From positions 1-46,377 of the forward strand of contig JAAYJT010000012.1 in NCBI GenBank assembly GCA_012522795.1: 46,377 bases of DNA, written 5' to 3'. The notes beneath the pieces are model-generated. The model was not told the DNA's origin. It made no database searches and worked only from the letters and a program-made list of their open reading frames with translations. Positions 18,329 through 26,791 of this stretch are shown here, piece by piece. Origin of the DNA: Bacteroidales bacterium (GTDB lineage: Bacteria; Bacteroidota; Bacteroidia; Bacteroidales; JAAYJT01). Every line of letters starts with the position of its first letter. The first letter of the stretch is position 1. Both the position numbers and the translations under genes were made by a program.

Positions 18329-19834
18329 ATGATTAAAAAGGTATTGGTCGCAAACCGTGGCGAAATTGCTGTCAGGGTTATGCGCTCCTGTCGCGAAATG
18401 GGTCTGGTAACAGTTGCAGTGTTTTCTGATGCCGACCGTAAATCCCTGCATGTACGTTATGCTGATGAAGCTTATCATATTGGCCCGTCACCATCAGTAC
18501 AAAGCTATCTGAACATTGAAAAGATAATTGAGGTGGCTAAAAAATGCGGAGCTGATGCCATTCACCCCGGTTATGGTTTTCTTTCAGAAAATAAAAAGTT
18601 TTCGCAACGCTGTGCTGATGAAGGTATAATTTTCATAGGACCTTCGCCTCAGGCAATTTCGGCTATGGGTGATAAGATCACAGCGCGTAAACATATGATG
18701 AAGGCAGGTGTTCCTGTGGTTCCTGGTACAGAAAATAAAATTACCAGCGAAGAAGAGGCTATTCAGACTATTACGGAAATTGGCTTGCCGGTGATGATAA
18801 AAGCTTCGGCTGGTGGAGGGGGCAAGGGTATGCGCCTGGTTCATAAAAAAAGTGAAATAGTTTCGGCTATCAGGGCTGCACGTTCTGAGGCTCATACAGC
18901 TTTCGGCGATGATGCGGTTTATATTGAAAAATACATTGATTCACCTCATCATATTGAATTTCAGATCCTTGCCGATAAGCATGGGCATACCATACATTTG
19001 TTTGAGAGAGAATGCTCAGTACAGCGCAGACATCAGAAAGTGATTGAGGAAACACCTTCGCCTCTTCTCACTCCCGAAATTCGTGAAGAAATGGGACGTC
19101 ATGCAGTAAATGCCGCTAAAGCAGTTAATTATTATGGTGCAGGAACTATCGAATTTATTGTTGATGATAACCTGAATTATTATTTCCTTGAGATGAACAC
19201 CCGCTTGCAGGTTGAGCATCCGATCACTGAAAGGGTTGTAGGTGTTGATCTTGTTAAAGAACAGATCAGAATTGCAAATGGAGAGCATCTGAAACTGAAA
19301 CAGGAAGAACTCAGGCAATTCGGACATGCTATTGAGTGCCGTATCTATGCTGAAGATACAAACAATAATTTCATGCCCAGCCCGGGATTGATACGCCATA
19401 TTTCTGAACCACTCGGTCTTGGTGTCAGGTATGATGGTTATGTTTACGAAGGTTATGAGATACCTATTTATTACGACCCGCTGATATCAAAACTAATTGT
19501 CTGGGCTCAGACACGGGAGGAAGCCATACGAAGAATGCGAAGGGCATTGCATGAATATAAAATAACGGGTGTGAAAACTTCGATAAAGTTTCTGGCGAGA
19601 ATAATGGATATACCTGATTTTAAAAATGGAACCTATAATACTCATTTCATTGAAAATAACAGTGATATCCTTTTTCAGGATCCGTATTGTGGTGAACGCT
19701 GTGAGACTCTGGCAATAATCTCTACATTCATTGATTATCTGGATAAGATAGAAATGAAAAAGAATGAACAGGCATCGCGTAACAGCGTTAGCAACTGGAA
19801 AGAATCCGGAAAAAGAAAAGCCCTGAGAAACTGA
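18329..19834 (+). CDS. Biotin carboxylase subunit of an acyl-CoA carboxylase
   Basis: This ATP-grasp enzyme carboxylates biotin on its carrier protein using bicarbonate and ATP. The N-terminal domain opens KVLVANRGEIAVRVMRSCREMG. The ATP-binding glycine loop is KASAGGGGKGMR, followed by FERECSVQRRHQKVIEE and the catalytic EMNTRLQVEHPITE. The 501 residues exceed E. coli AccC (about 450) by a C-terminal tail, as in propionyl-type carboxylases. The next two plus-strand genes are a biotin carrier and a carboxyltransferase, each after a gap of under 100 bases, so the three form one enzyme and one operon. Substrate is more likely propionyl-CoA/methylmalonyl-CoA than acetyl-CoA, judged from subunit layout only. 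Confidence 0.93.
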   Translation: MIKKVLVANRGEIAVRVMRSCREMGLVTVAVFSDADRKSLHVRYADEAYHIGPSPSVQSYLNIEKIIEVAKKCGADAIHPGYGFLSENKKFSQRCADEGIIFIGPSPQAISAMGDKITARKHMMKAGVPVVPGTENKITSEEEAIQTITEIGLPVMIKASAGGGGKGMRLVHKKSEIVSAIRAARSEAHTAFGDDAVYIEKYIDSPHHIEFQILADKHGHTIHLFERECSVQRRHQKVIEETPSPLLTPEIREEMGRHAVNAAKAVNYYGAGTIEFIVDDNLNYYFLEMNTRLQVEHPITERVVGVDLVKEQIRIANGEHLKLKQEELRQFGHAIECRIYAEDTNNNFMPSPGLIRHISEPLGLGVRYDGYVYEGYEIPIYYDPLISKLIVWAQTREEAIRRMRRALHEYKITGVKTSIKFLARIMDIPDFKNGTYNTHFIENNSDILFQDPYCGERCETLAIISTFIDYLDKIEMKKNEQASRNSVSNWKESGKRKALRN

Positions 19835-19930
19835 TATTAAGCCTTATGTTTTAATTGCAATAGAAGGCATTATCAAAAAAAGAAATTAACTCCTTTAAAT
19901 ATCTGGAACAAAAAATAGCGGCAAAAGAGA

Positions 19931-20440
19931 ATGAAAACAGAAATAAATATAAATGGTCGTACTGCTCTGGTTGAATTACTACAGCGAGAAGGTAACCATG
20001 TAAAGATCCGGGTTGACGAAGAAATTCTTGAACTCGACCTTGCCAGGGTTGGCGATGGCGTTTACTCAGCCTTGCTTAATGATAAATCGTACAATATTGA
20101 AATGGTGAATACCAACAGCAAACGGCATTATACTGTAAGCACCTTTTATAATACCTATAATATTGAGATAATTGACCCGCAAACCAAATATCTGAAAAGT
20201 CGTGAGGGTGCTATTGATGAAGCCGGTGGGGATTCCATTGTTAGTCCAATGCCCGGAAGAGTAATAAAGATACTTGTTAAAGAAAAAGAGCAAGTGCAGG
20301 CAGGGCAGACTGTTATGACAATTTCTGCAATGAAAATGGAAAGCGAGTTCAAAGCGCCTCGTGATGCTGTGGTGAAAAAAATAAATGTTAATGAAGGCGA
20401 TGTGGTGGATGGAAACCAGGTTATGATGGTTTTTGAATAA
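19931..20440 (+). CDS. Biotin carboxyl carrier protein of the acyl-CoA carboxylase
   Basis: This 169-residue protein carries the biotin that shuttles CO2 between the carboxylase and transferase subunits. The C-terminal biotinyl/lipoyl domain (about 100-169) begins SPMPGRVIKILVKEKE and has the biotin-accepting lysine K135 in SAMKMES. The N-terminal part (about 1-95) is a beta-rich region of the kind that docks such carriers to the other subunits, and differs from the Pro/Ala-rich linker of E. coli AccB. It lies between the two other subunit genes (96 bases after the first, 77 before the next). Confidence 0.92.
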   Translation: MKTEININGRTALVELLQREGNHVKIRVDEEILELDLARVGDGVYSALLNDKSYNIEMVNTNSKRHYTVSTFYNTYNIEIIDPQTKYLKSREGAIDEAGGDSIVSPMPGRVIKILVKEKEQVQAGQTVMTISAMKMESEFKAPRDAVVKKINVNEGDVVDGNQVMMVFE

Positions 20441-20517
20441 GAAAGGGTTCTGAAATTTATTTTCCGAAATATAATTTGAGTTCAAAACCGGAAACAAAAA
20501 TTGAAAAATACTGAGTT

Positions 20518-22056
20518 ATGATTACACAGGACGAATTTTACAAACGTTTTGAGAATAAGGAAAAAGAAGCTTTGCTTGGAGGTGGTGTTGAAAGAATTGA
20601 AAAACTGCATCAATCAGGCCGCCTGACTGCCCGTGAGCGTGTTGATATTTTATTAGATCCGGGTAGTTTTGTGGAGCTTGATAAATATATGACTCACCGG
20701 ACATCCGAATTTGGTATGGACAGGCAGAAAATTGCCGGCGATGGAGTAGTAAGTGGTTATGGTAAAATTGATGGCCGTCTGGTATATGTTTTTGCACAGG
20801 ATTTTACTGTTTTTGGTGGTACCTTAAGCCGTGCCAATGCCGATAAAATTATTAAAGTCATGGATCTTGCCATGAAAATGGGTGCTCCTGTCATTGGGCT
20901 TAACGATTCAGGAGGTGCCCGTATACAGGAAGGAGTTCAGAGCTTGGCAGGCTATGCTGATATTTTTTACCGTAATGTGAGAAGCTCAGGTGTAATACCT
21001 CAGATATCTGCTATTCTTGGGCCATGTGCCGGTGGAGCTGTTTATTCACCTGCAATAACTGACTTTATTTTTATGGTGAAAGATACCAGCTATATGTTTG
21101 TAACAGGTCCTGATGTGATTAAAACAGTTACTCACGAGGAAGTTACAAAGGATGAACTGGGCGGGGCTATGACCCATAACTCAAAAAGTGGTGTTGCTCA
21201 TTTTGTTGCACCTACTGATGAGCAATGTCTTATGATGATACGTGAGCTGATGGGATTCTTGCCATCAAATAATATGGAAGATCCTCCTGTTCAGGTAAGT
21301 GCAGATGACCCTGACCGTGAAGATGAAAAACTTCAGACATTGGTGCCTGCCGACCCCAACAAGCCTTACGATATGAAAGAACTGATATATACTGTTATTG
21401 ATGATGGCAACTTTTTTGAGGTAATGCCACATTATGCACAGAATATGGTTGTTGGTTTTGCCCGTCTTGACGGACGTCCGGTAGGGATAGTGGCTAATCA
21501 GCCGGCTGTATTGGCAGGGGTTCTGGATATTAATTCTTCAATCAAGGCTGCAAGATTTGTTCGGTTTTGCGATACTTTTAATGTTCCATTGATAACATTT
21601 GTTGATGTTCCGGGTTTTCTTCCCGGTACTGCTCAGGAATTTGGCGGTATTATAAAGCATGGAGCTAAATTATTATATGCTTTCGCTGAAGCTACCGTGC
21701 CCAAGATTACTGTGATTACTCGCAAAGCTTATGGTGGTGCCTACGATGTAATGTCGAGTAAACATATTGGTGCTGATGTGAATTTTGCGTTTCCGGGTGC
21801 CGAAATTGCAGTAATGGGACCTGATGGGGCTGTTAATATTTTATATCGCGAAAAACTTGATGAAGAGCAAAAGCAAAAGGCTGTTGAAAATTATCGCGAA
21901 ACATTTGCAAACCCATATAAAGCTGCTGAACTTGGTTATATTGACGAGATCATTTATCCCCGACAGACCCGCCGTAAACTTATTCAGGCTTTGGAAATGA
22001 CCCAAAATAAAGTTGATAGCTTGCCGGGTAAAAAACACGGGAATATCCCTTTGTAA
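20518..22056 (+). CDS. Acyl-CoA carboxylase carboxyltransferase subunit (propionyl-CoA type)
   Basis: A 512-residue crotonase-fold carboxyltransferase with both halves in one chain, as in PccB/MmdA and unlike split AccA-AccD. The N-half has [21 protein letters not shown], the oxyanion-forming [13 protein letters not shown] and [14 protein letters not shown]. The C-half has [35 protein letters not shown] and the [17 protein letters not shown] signature. Known homologs act on propionyl-CoA or, in sodium-pump form, decarboxylate methylmalonyl-CoA; the membrane subunits of the pump are not in this window, so a soluble carboxylase is favoured. No clear terminator was seen after it. Confidence 0.94.
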   Translation: MITQDEFYKRFENKEKEALLGGGVERIEKLHQSGRLTARERVDILLDPGSFVELDKYMTHRTSEFGMDRQKIAGDGVVSGYGKIDGRLVYVFAQDFTVFGGTLSRANADKIIKVMDLAMKMGAPVIGLNDSGGARIQEGVQSLAGYADIFYRNVRSSGVIPQISAILGPCAGGAVYSPAITDFIFMVKDTSYMFVTGPDVIKTVTHEEVTKDELGGAMTHNSKSGVAHFVAPTDEQCLMMIRELMGFLPSNNMEDPPVQVSADDPDREDEKLQTLVPADPNKPYDMKELIYTVIDDGNFFEVMPHYAQNMVVGFARLDGRPVGIVANQPAVLAGVLDINSSIKAARFVRFCDTFNVPLITFVDVPGFLPGTAQEFGGIIKHGAKLLYAFAEATVPKITVITRKAYGGAYDVMSSKHIGADVNFAFPGAEIAVMGPDGAVNILYREKLDEEQKQKAVENYRETFANPYKAAELGYIDEIIYPRQTRRKLIQALEMTQNKVDSLPGKKHGNIPL

Positions 22057-22205
22057 AGCTTCTGCCGAAAATAAACCGGACTTTTTTATTACTTGATATA
22101 TTGGAATAGCGGTGTTTCGCAAGTACATGAAAATATGAATTCAGGGGTTCATATCATTCAGCACGATTTTTCGTAATAGCCTGATTCATTACTATGATGT
22201 GAGTT

Positions 22206-22658
22206 TTATTTTTTTAATCTCGGATCAAACCTGAAATACCTGCGCTCAATTAATTTAACTCTTGAATATTCCGGATGCCTGCAATTTAAAATATAGTTGT
22301 GAGAGGTATGTATAATACAACTCGGCACTTTAAGGGCTATAGTTTTGCCTTCTTTGATCCAGTTTTCTCCAATATCAGTTAAAATAACAGGAGCAGGATA
22401 TGAACTCCAGTTTTTAGGCAACTGCTCAATATTAATTATGGTTATTGAATCATCTGGGATTTCAATAGTAAGGATGTCCAATTCCGGAATTAATATTGGC
22501 GGAGTGTTTACAATTACTTCCAAAAGAGCGATTTCTTTATTTTCTCCTGTATAAAGAACCGGTATTCCTTTTTTATTCCAACGTCCGCCGTACATGGCTG
22601 CACCATAGCCACTCAGGTCGCCTGCATATTTTCTTGCTGTGATCCTGTAAACAAGCAT
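22206..22658 (-). CDS. RES-domain toxin (NAD+-consuming family)
   Basis: A 150-residue RES-domain protein. The three name residues are visible: R26 (with R5 in VYRIT) in YGGRWNKKG, E47 in IALLEV, and S113 in KVPSC; Y36 in VLYTGE is a further conserved pocket residue. By family knowledge RES toxins of RES-Xre modules degrade NAD+, arresting growth, and fold like ADP-ribosyltransferases. The gene follows its Xre-type antitoxin by six bases in the usual antitoxin-first order. The protein looks full length with no broken motif, so the module is probably active. C-terminal R-Y-F-R-F-D-P is typical of the family. Confidence 0.93.
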   Translation of the reverse strand: MLVYRITARKYAGDLSGYGAAMYGGRWNKKGIPVLYTGENKEIALLEVIVNTPPILIPELDILTIEIPDDSITIINIEQLPKNWSSYPAPVILTDIGENWIKEGKTIALKVPSCIIHTSHNYILNCRHPEYSRVKLIERRYFRFDPRLKK

Positions 22659-22664
22659 AATTCA

Positions 22665-23174
22665 CTAACTGTAAACACCATGCTCAATTCTTCCCAAAAG
22701 GTCTTTGATCTTTGAAACACCACCCGGTATATCAATCAGCTCTTTTGGCTCCATACCTCCCATAGCTTGATTTGGCAGACCCAGCCATTTAAAGAAAATA
22801 TCCCGGTTTCCAAATACTTCCTCACCGTAAATAAACAGATCAACAATTTCAAATAGTTTAACCGAGAAATTCCTTTCTAAATTTTTGTTCGCTTTAAACC
22901 AACGATACAGAGTTGGTTCAGAAATATCCAGAAATTGAGCAACAAGCTCTTTTGACAGGTTGAAATATCTGCTGAAATTCAATATAACACCTACATTTAT
23001 TCCTTCATTGGCATTATGTATGAAATCGAATGGGCTTTCAATTTCAACAGGGATATTTTCCTTTCCGAGAATTTCAGTGAATTTCTTATAATGTTCTGTT
23101 GTTATTTCTTTTTCTCCTATCATTTGATAATATATTTTATTATATGAACGAAATTTTGAATGATTTTGTTTCAT
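22665..23174 (-). CDS. Xre/MbcA/ParS-type antitoxin of the RES module
   Basis: A 169-residue antitoxin. A helical N-terminal DNA-binding part (about 50-110) contains LSKELVAQFLDISEPTLYRWFK, a helix-turn-helix. The C-terminal toxin-binding (DUF2384-type) part reads EVFGNRDIFFKWLGLPNQAMGG followed by PKELIDIPGG and ends RIEHGVYS, close to the family consensus. It blocks the RES active site and normally represses its own operon. Its upstream region carries a 32-bp palindrome (23253-23284) 78 bases from the ATG, an obvious operator candidate, but a related palindrome also sits before an unrelated NUDIX gene. Confidence 0.92.
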   Translation of the reverse strand: MKQNHSKFRSYNKIYYQMIGEKEITTEHYKKFTEILGKENIPVEIESPFDFIHNANEGINVGVILNFSRYFNLSKELVAQFLDISEPTLYRWFKANKNLERNFSVKLFEIVDLFIYGEEVFGNRDIFFKWLGLPNQAMGGMEPKELIDIPGGVSKIKDLLGRIEHGVYS

Positions 23175-23238
23175 TAAAACCGCTCATTTTTTGAAAAAGT
23201 GAAATTTTTTAACTTATTGCCAATAAATCAACACTCAT

Positions 23239-23359
23239 ATTATACCATTTGTATTTACAAAATAGTCCAGACTGTTTTGTAAATCTACAATTGCCAAGGC
23301 TAATGGTTTAAATATACAGAGTAATCGAGCAGAGAGAAAATTGGTCTGTTATATTTTCC
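23239..23359 (-). repeat. Dispersed box-palindrome element, copy 1 (before antitoxin/RES operon)
   Basis: Read on the minus strand, the order is: box GGAAAATATAACAGACCAATT (23359-23339), a 54-base spacer, a 32-bp palindrome (23284-23253; arms ATTTACAAAA and TTTTGTAAAT, core with AGTC/GACT), then ACAAATGGTATAAT. All parts recur in the same order and orientation at 37966-38187. Spacers align over 45 bases with 31 identities counted by hand and no gap, so the whole block is homologous, not only the palindrome. It begins 13 bases beyond the FISUMP stop codon and points at the antitoxin gene. Confidence 0.85.
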
Positions 23360-23371
23360 ATTAGGTGTATT

Positions 23372-24670
23372 CTAATCCTTAATGCACCTCACACTTAGAC
23401 CGGAAGACTTGTTGCTAAAGGAGCGCTCCACACGGCTGTTAGAGTGGAACATAATCAGGCACTGGACAGTCGAATATGAGGCATCAGTAGAACTCCACCA
23501 GAAACCGTTGGACCCAATGTGGAAGAAACTTCCAAATCTACTACGACAGTAGCCACCTGGAAGCGCCGTAAATCCGGTCTCGTTGGTTGCACCGATGTTT
23601 GGACTATACCAATGCGTTGTACCGGTTTCTTTCAGCTTACCACCAGCTACGTTTTCGCCACCTAGATAATCAATTAATTGTGTCCACTCTTCATCACTTG
23701 GCAAATGCCAGCCTTGAGGGCAGGAAATGCAAGCAGCAGACCAATTATATAAAACACCATAAGTGGTGTATTCTTCTGTTGCTTTGGCTGCGTTTACATT
23801 CGTACCTTCATATCCATAAACATAATAAAATGCTATGGTATCTGAACCTGTATCAGATTCCACAACGCTTGGTAAATATCTTAGGTTTTCTGCCATCCAT
23901 ACCTGATCGCCTATGGTTACGGTTTGGTAAATATTACCGTCGCGTGTGTCAGTAAAACCTTGTTTTGTTTTAAAAGAAATAGTACTACCATAACCCGTTC
24001 CTTTGCTATTTGTAGCATAAGCCCGTACATAATATGTTGTATTAGCTCTTAAGCCTCTAATATTACTTACAAAAGAACCTTCGCCTGCGCCGTCTTCAGT
24101 TTTACTATCATTTATGGTGGGTATTGGGTTTGTACTCCAGCATACTCCTCGTACTGTTATAGTTGCACCTCCATTGGAACTAATATTTCCGCCACTGATT
24201 GCAGTAGTCATAGTAATTTCTGTTACTTCTTTAGTGGTTAAAACCGGTAAAAAAACTGTCGCAGCCAGTGTAGTAAAAGATAAGGGATTGCCATATCCTG
24301 TTCCTTTGCTATTTGTAGCATAAGCACATACATAATAAGTTGTTTCAGGTATTAAACCTGTTAAACTACTGATAAAAACACCTTCGCCTGTGCCGTCTTC
24401 AGTTTTACTATCTTCAATATTGGGGGTTGAATTTGTACTCCAGCATACTCCACGTACTTCTACCGTTGCATCACCTTCAGATGTAATATTGCCTCCACTT
24501 ATTGCAGTATTCGATGTTACGTTGGCAACGGCTATTGTTGTCAATACAGGTATGCCTGTATTGTTACCTCCATTATTGTTGTCATCATCCATTTTGCAAC
24601 TATTTGCAAAAAAGATAAATGATCCTATAATTAATAATGGGCAAACCAAAAAGCTTATTTGTTTTCTCAT
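23372..24670 (-). CDS. FISUMP-domain lipoprotein with two Ig-like repeats
   Basis: I place the start at the ATG at 24670, giving 432 residues, because only this start yields a lipoprotein signal (MRKQISFLVCPLLIIGSF, lipobox FANSC with C25); the frame is open for 48 more codons upstream without signal features. Two homologous repeats of about 90 residues follow (near 41-130 and 133-222), each with VLTT-x-V-x-x-[IV]T and YATNSKGTGYG. The rest (about 225-432) is a Fibrobacter succinogenes major paralogous (FISUMP) domain: DGNIYQTVTIGDQVWMAENL, GVLYNWSAA, CPQGWHLPSDEEW and SVRCIKD. Function is unknown; surface display is inferred. Such genes belong to large accessory families in Bacteroidota. Confidence 0.88.
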   Translation of the reverse strand: MRKQISFLVCPLLIIGSFIFFANSCKMDDDNNNGGNNTGIPVLTTIAVANVTSNTAISGGNITSEGDATVEVRGVCWSTNSTPNIEDSKTEDGTGEGVFISSLTGLIPETTYYVCAYATNSKGTGYGNPLSFTTLAATVFLPVLTTKEVTEITMTTAISGGNISSNGGATITVRGVCWSTNPIPTINDSKTEDGAGEGSFVSNIRGLRANTTYYVRAYATNSKGTGYGSTISFKTKQGFTDTRDGNIYQTVTIGDQVWMAENLRYLPSVVESDTGSDTIAFYYVYGYEGTNVNAAKATEEYTTYGVLYNWSAACISCPQGWHLPSDEEWTQLIDYLGGENVAGGKLKETGTTHWYSPNIGATNETGFTALPGGYCRSRFGSFFHIGSNGFWWSSTDASYSTVQCLIMFHSNSRVERSFSNKSSGLSVRCIKD

Positions 24671-24847
24671 TTCAGTTAAATTTAATTTATAATACTCATT
24701 TATATTTATCTGTCTTTTGTACTGTATAAATTTTGTTGCTACATCTATTTCAATGAACGCTAAAATTTCTGCTCTTATCTGCGTGGCGGATTTATTTTTC
24801 AAAAGTTTAACCAAAGCATTTTACCCATCATTCTGGCAAACTGGATG

Positions 24848-25303
24848 TTATATGTGATTATCTTTGTTTTTCAAGTACTTAAAGTATAGATTGATAAGTT
24901 TAATTGTCAATTCAAATGGTTTTTGTCCTATTTTATTAAATTCACTTGTAGCGCTTTTTTGTCCTTCAACTTTTTTTGATGTGTGGAATCCTATATTATG
25001 CCTAATTTTTTTTATTGATTCTTCTATTTCACTCCAATTTCCAATGATTTCTTTACGTAATTTCTCATTTTCAATATTTTTGAAGGTTATTTTTTTTATT
25101 GATTGTGCATTTTTTTGGTCGTCAAATAATGAGTACATTGAAGATAAAAATAATATTAACATATTTTCTTTAGAAAAGTCCTTGTTAATAGTATACTTTT
25201 CTCCAAGATTTGAGCATATTAAATTTTTGTAAATATCATATATAGAAATAAATCTGGCTATTTGAAATATCATTGATTCATTCATATTATTAAAACTATT
25301 CAT
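24848..25303 (-). CDS. Small AT-rich protein with a HEPN-like R-x5-H motif
   Basis: I do not recognise this family with certainty. The ATG at 25303 gives 151 residues; the frame extends to a TTG at 25333, which would leave almost no leader after the -7 box. The protein is mostly helical and Lys/Ile/Asn rich. Near residues 101-107 it has R-H-N-I-G-F-H, a fit to the R-x4-6-H pattern of HEPN ribonucleases and HEPN-like proteins, followed by TSKKVEGQ. Gene composition is clearly more AT-rich than the flanking housekeeping genes, which suggests acquisition by transfer. It lies next to a toxin-antitoxin module and a FISUMP gene. A defence or toxin role is a guess from motif and context only. Confidence 0.62.
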   Translation of the reverse strand: MNSFNNMNESMIFQIARFISIYDIYKNLICSNLGEKYTINKDFSKENMLILFLSSMYSLFDDQKNAQSIKKITFKNIENEKLRKEIIGNWSEIEESIKKIRHNIGFHTSKKVEGQKSATSEFNKIGQKPFELTIKLINLYFKYLKNKDNHI

Positions 25304-25349
25304 ATCGTTTGTTTTATTAATAATCACATACAACTAATAAATACCCGTA

Positions 25350-25357
25350 CAAAGTTA
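25350..25357 (-). promoter_or_regulatory. Probable -7 box for the HEPN-like gene
   Basis: The minus strand reads TAACTTTG, an exact TAnnTTTG match, 46 bases before the ATG at 25303. Confidence 0.4.
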
Positions 25358-25506
25358 TAACTTTTTACCGATTTTATTTCTGTTTCACATTTTATCTGCC
25401 AAACGATCAATCGTGCTGTGTAAAAGGTCAACTGTCCTTTTGCTTAACTGCCGGTTTATATTTCCCGTTTTCCTATGTCAGTCTTAAATATTTAGTTTAA
25501 GAGATA

Positions 25507-26556
25507 TTATTTTTCTCTTACAACATAGATGAATGTTGGAAAATGGTCGCTGAAGCCGCCCATGTAATTATCGCCTACATGAGTGCGTAGCGGATATCCG
25601 GAATACTGTCCTTCGGTTTGAAGTAAATATCGTTTATTAAAAACTCCGGCTCTGAGGAACTGATAAGTATTTTCTTTTTTCGATAATAATGTCTGGTTTA
25701 TAATTATCATATCAAACAGGTTCCATGAGTCACGATATGCAAGTGAGCCAATTCCTTTCTGATAGAACTCGAAAAACGGATTATAAAGTTCGCCGGGTTT
25801 AAGTTTATCTTTTTTCCGTCCGGCTTTCAGATGTATCTTTACACTTTCGTTTACCGGATCATCATTTAAATCGCCCATAAGCAGAATATGTGCTTCAGGA
25901 TTTGCAACCATAAGTGAATCAATGATCTTACGGTTTAATTGAGCAGCAGAATTACGCAGCGGGCGTGATTTACGTTCACCACCAATACGCGATGGCCAGT
26001 GATTTACAAGCACATGCATCAATTCGCCATGAAACAAACCACTAACCAGTAACACGTCGCGGCTGTAGAAATTTGTTCTCCCTTCAGGGATAAACAGATT
26101 GGGTTTGCTTGACAATAGATTAAAATATTTTGGCTGATACAGCAGCGCCACATCTACTCCTCTGCGATCAGGAGAATCGTAATGAACTATCTGATAATTA
26201 CGGTTTCGAATTTGTGGGTCATTGACCAGATCTTCCAGAACAGAACGGTTCTCAACTTCAGCCAGTCCTATTATCGCAGGTCCGTCAGGTGTAATATCAG
26301 TTCCAATATCACTGATGACTCTGGCAATATTTGAAATTTTTTCCCAATATTTTGCACTGTCCCATTTTTTACTGCCCAGAGGTGTGTATTCAGTATCAAA
26401 AGTGTCGGGGCTGTCAATTGTATCGAAAAGATTCTCAACATTATAAAAAGCTATACAGGCAACTGTGGCTCTTTTATCCTGAGATTTAGATGTTTGGGTA
26501 TATGTGACAAAGACTACTAATAATCCGGTTAACAATAAAAATATTATTTTTTTCAT
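25507..26556 (-). CDS. Secreted endonuclease/exonuclease/phosphatase-family enzyme
   Basis: A DNase I-like fold metal-dependent phosphodiesterase. The chosen ATG at 26556 puts a signal peptide at the N-terminus (MKKIIFLLLTGLLVVFVTY); 12 more codons are open upstream (to 26592) but would bury the signal. Catalytic motifs are complete: the metal-binding N in FYNVENLFD, E in GLAEVENR, H in VNHWPSR, D-L-N in LMGDLNDDP, and the terminal SDH in GGFSDHFP. Family members hydrolyse DNA, RNA, nucleotides, lipids or sugar phosphates. There is no lipobox, so it is periplasmic or exported. It is divergent (235 bases) from a TonB-dependent receptor and its partner lipoprotein, which suggests that it cuts a substrate taken up by them. 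Confidence 0.88.
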   Translation of the reverse strand: MKKIIFLLLTGLLVVFVTYTQTSKSQDKRATVACIAFYNVENLFDTIDSPDTFDTEYTPLGSKKWDSAKYWEKISNIARVISDIGTDITPDGPAIIGLAEVENRSVLEDLVNDPQIRNRNYQIVHYDSPDRRGVDVALLYQPKYFNLLSSKPNLFIPEGRTNFYSRDVLLVSGLFHGELMHVLVNHWPSRIGGERKSRPLRNSAAQLNRKIIDSLMVANPEAHILLMGDLNDDPVNESVKIHLKAGRKKDKLKPGELYNPFFEFYQKGIGSLAYRDSWNLFDMIIINQTLLSKKENTYQFLRAGVFNKRYLLQTEGQYSGYPLRTHVGDNYMGGFSDHFPTFIYVVREK

Positions 26557-26791
26557 ATCAATGTGCTTTTTCATAAAATCATGAATGAGCAAAGATATTG
26601 TTTTTCATTTAGTGCTGCGACATTGCACTTCAATTTGATAATACTGCAGTAATTAAAAATCTGTGTGTAATGCTTGATTTTGAAATTTTGCTTTAATTTG
26701 TACTGAAATTTGGCATCTGATAATAGTTCAAACACAAATTATTGTTTCTGTCTTACTTTATAATTAATCCACTCCTATATTTCTATATATC

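Noticed and set aside
20518-22056. Sodium-pumping methylmalonyl-CoA decarboxylase
   Set aside because: The membrane decarboxylase subunits expected of that complex are absent, and a biotin carboxylase is encoded instead, so a carboxylase is the simpler reading.
22057-22205. Possible terminator for the carboxylase operon before the RES gene
   Set aside because: There is a T run after CCGGAC but no convincing stem.
24671-24814. Upstream extension of the FISUMP gene by 48 codons
   Set aside because: It would place the lipoprotein signal in mid-protein; the start at 24670 gives a clean signal and lipobox.
26557-26592. Upstream extension of the EEP gene by 12 codons
   Set aside because: The extra residues are charged and would disrupt the signal peptide that starts at 26556.
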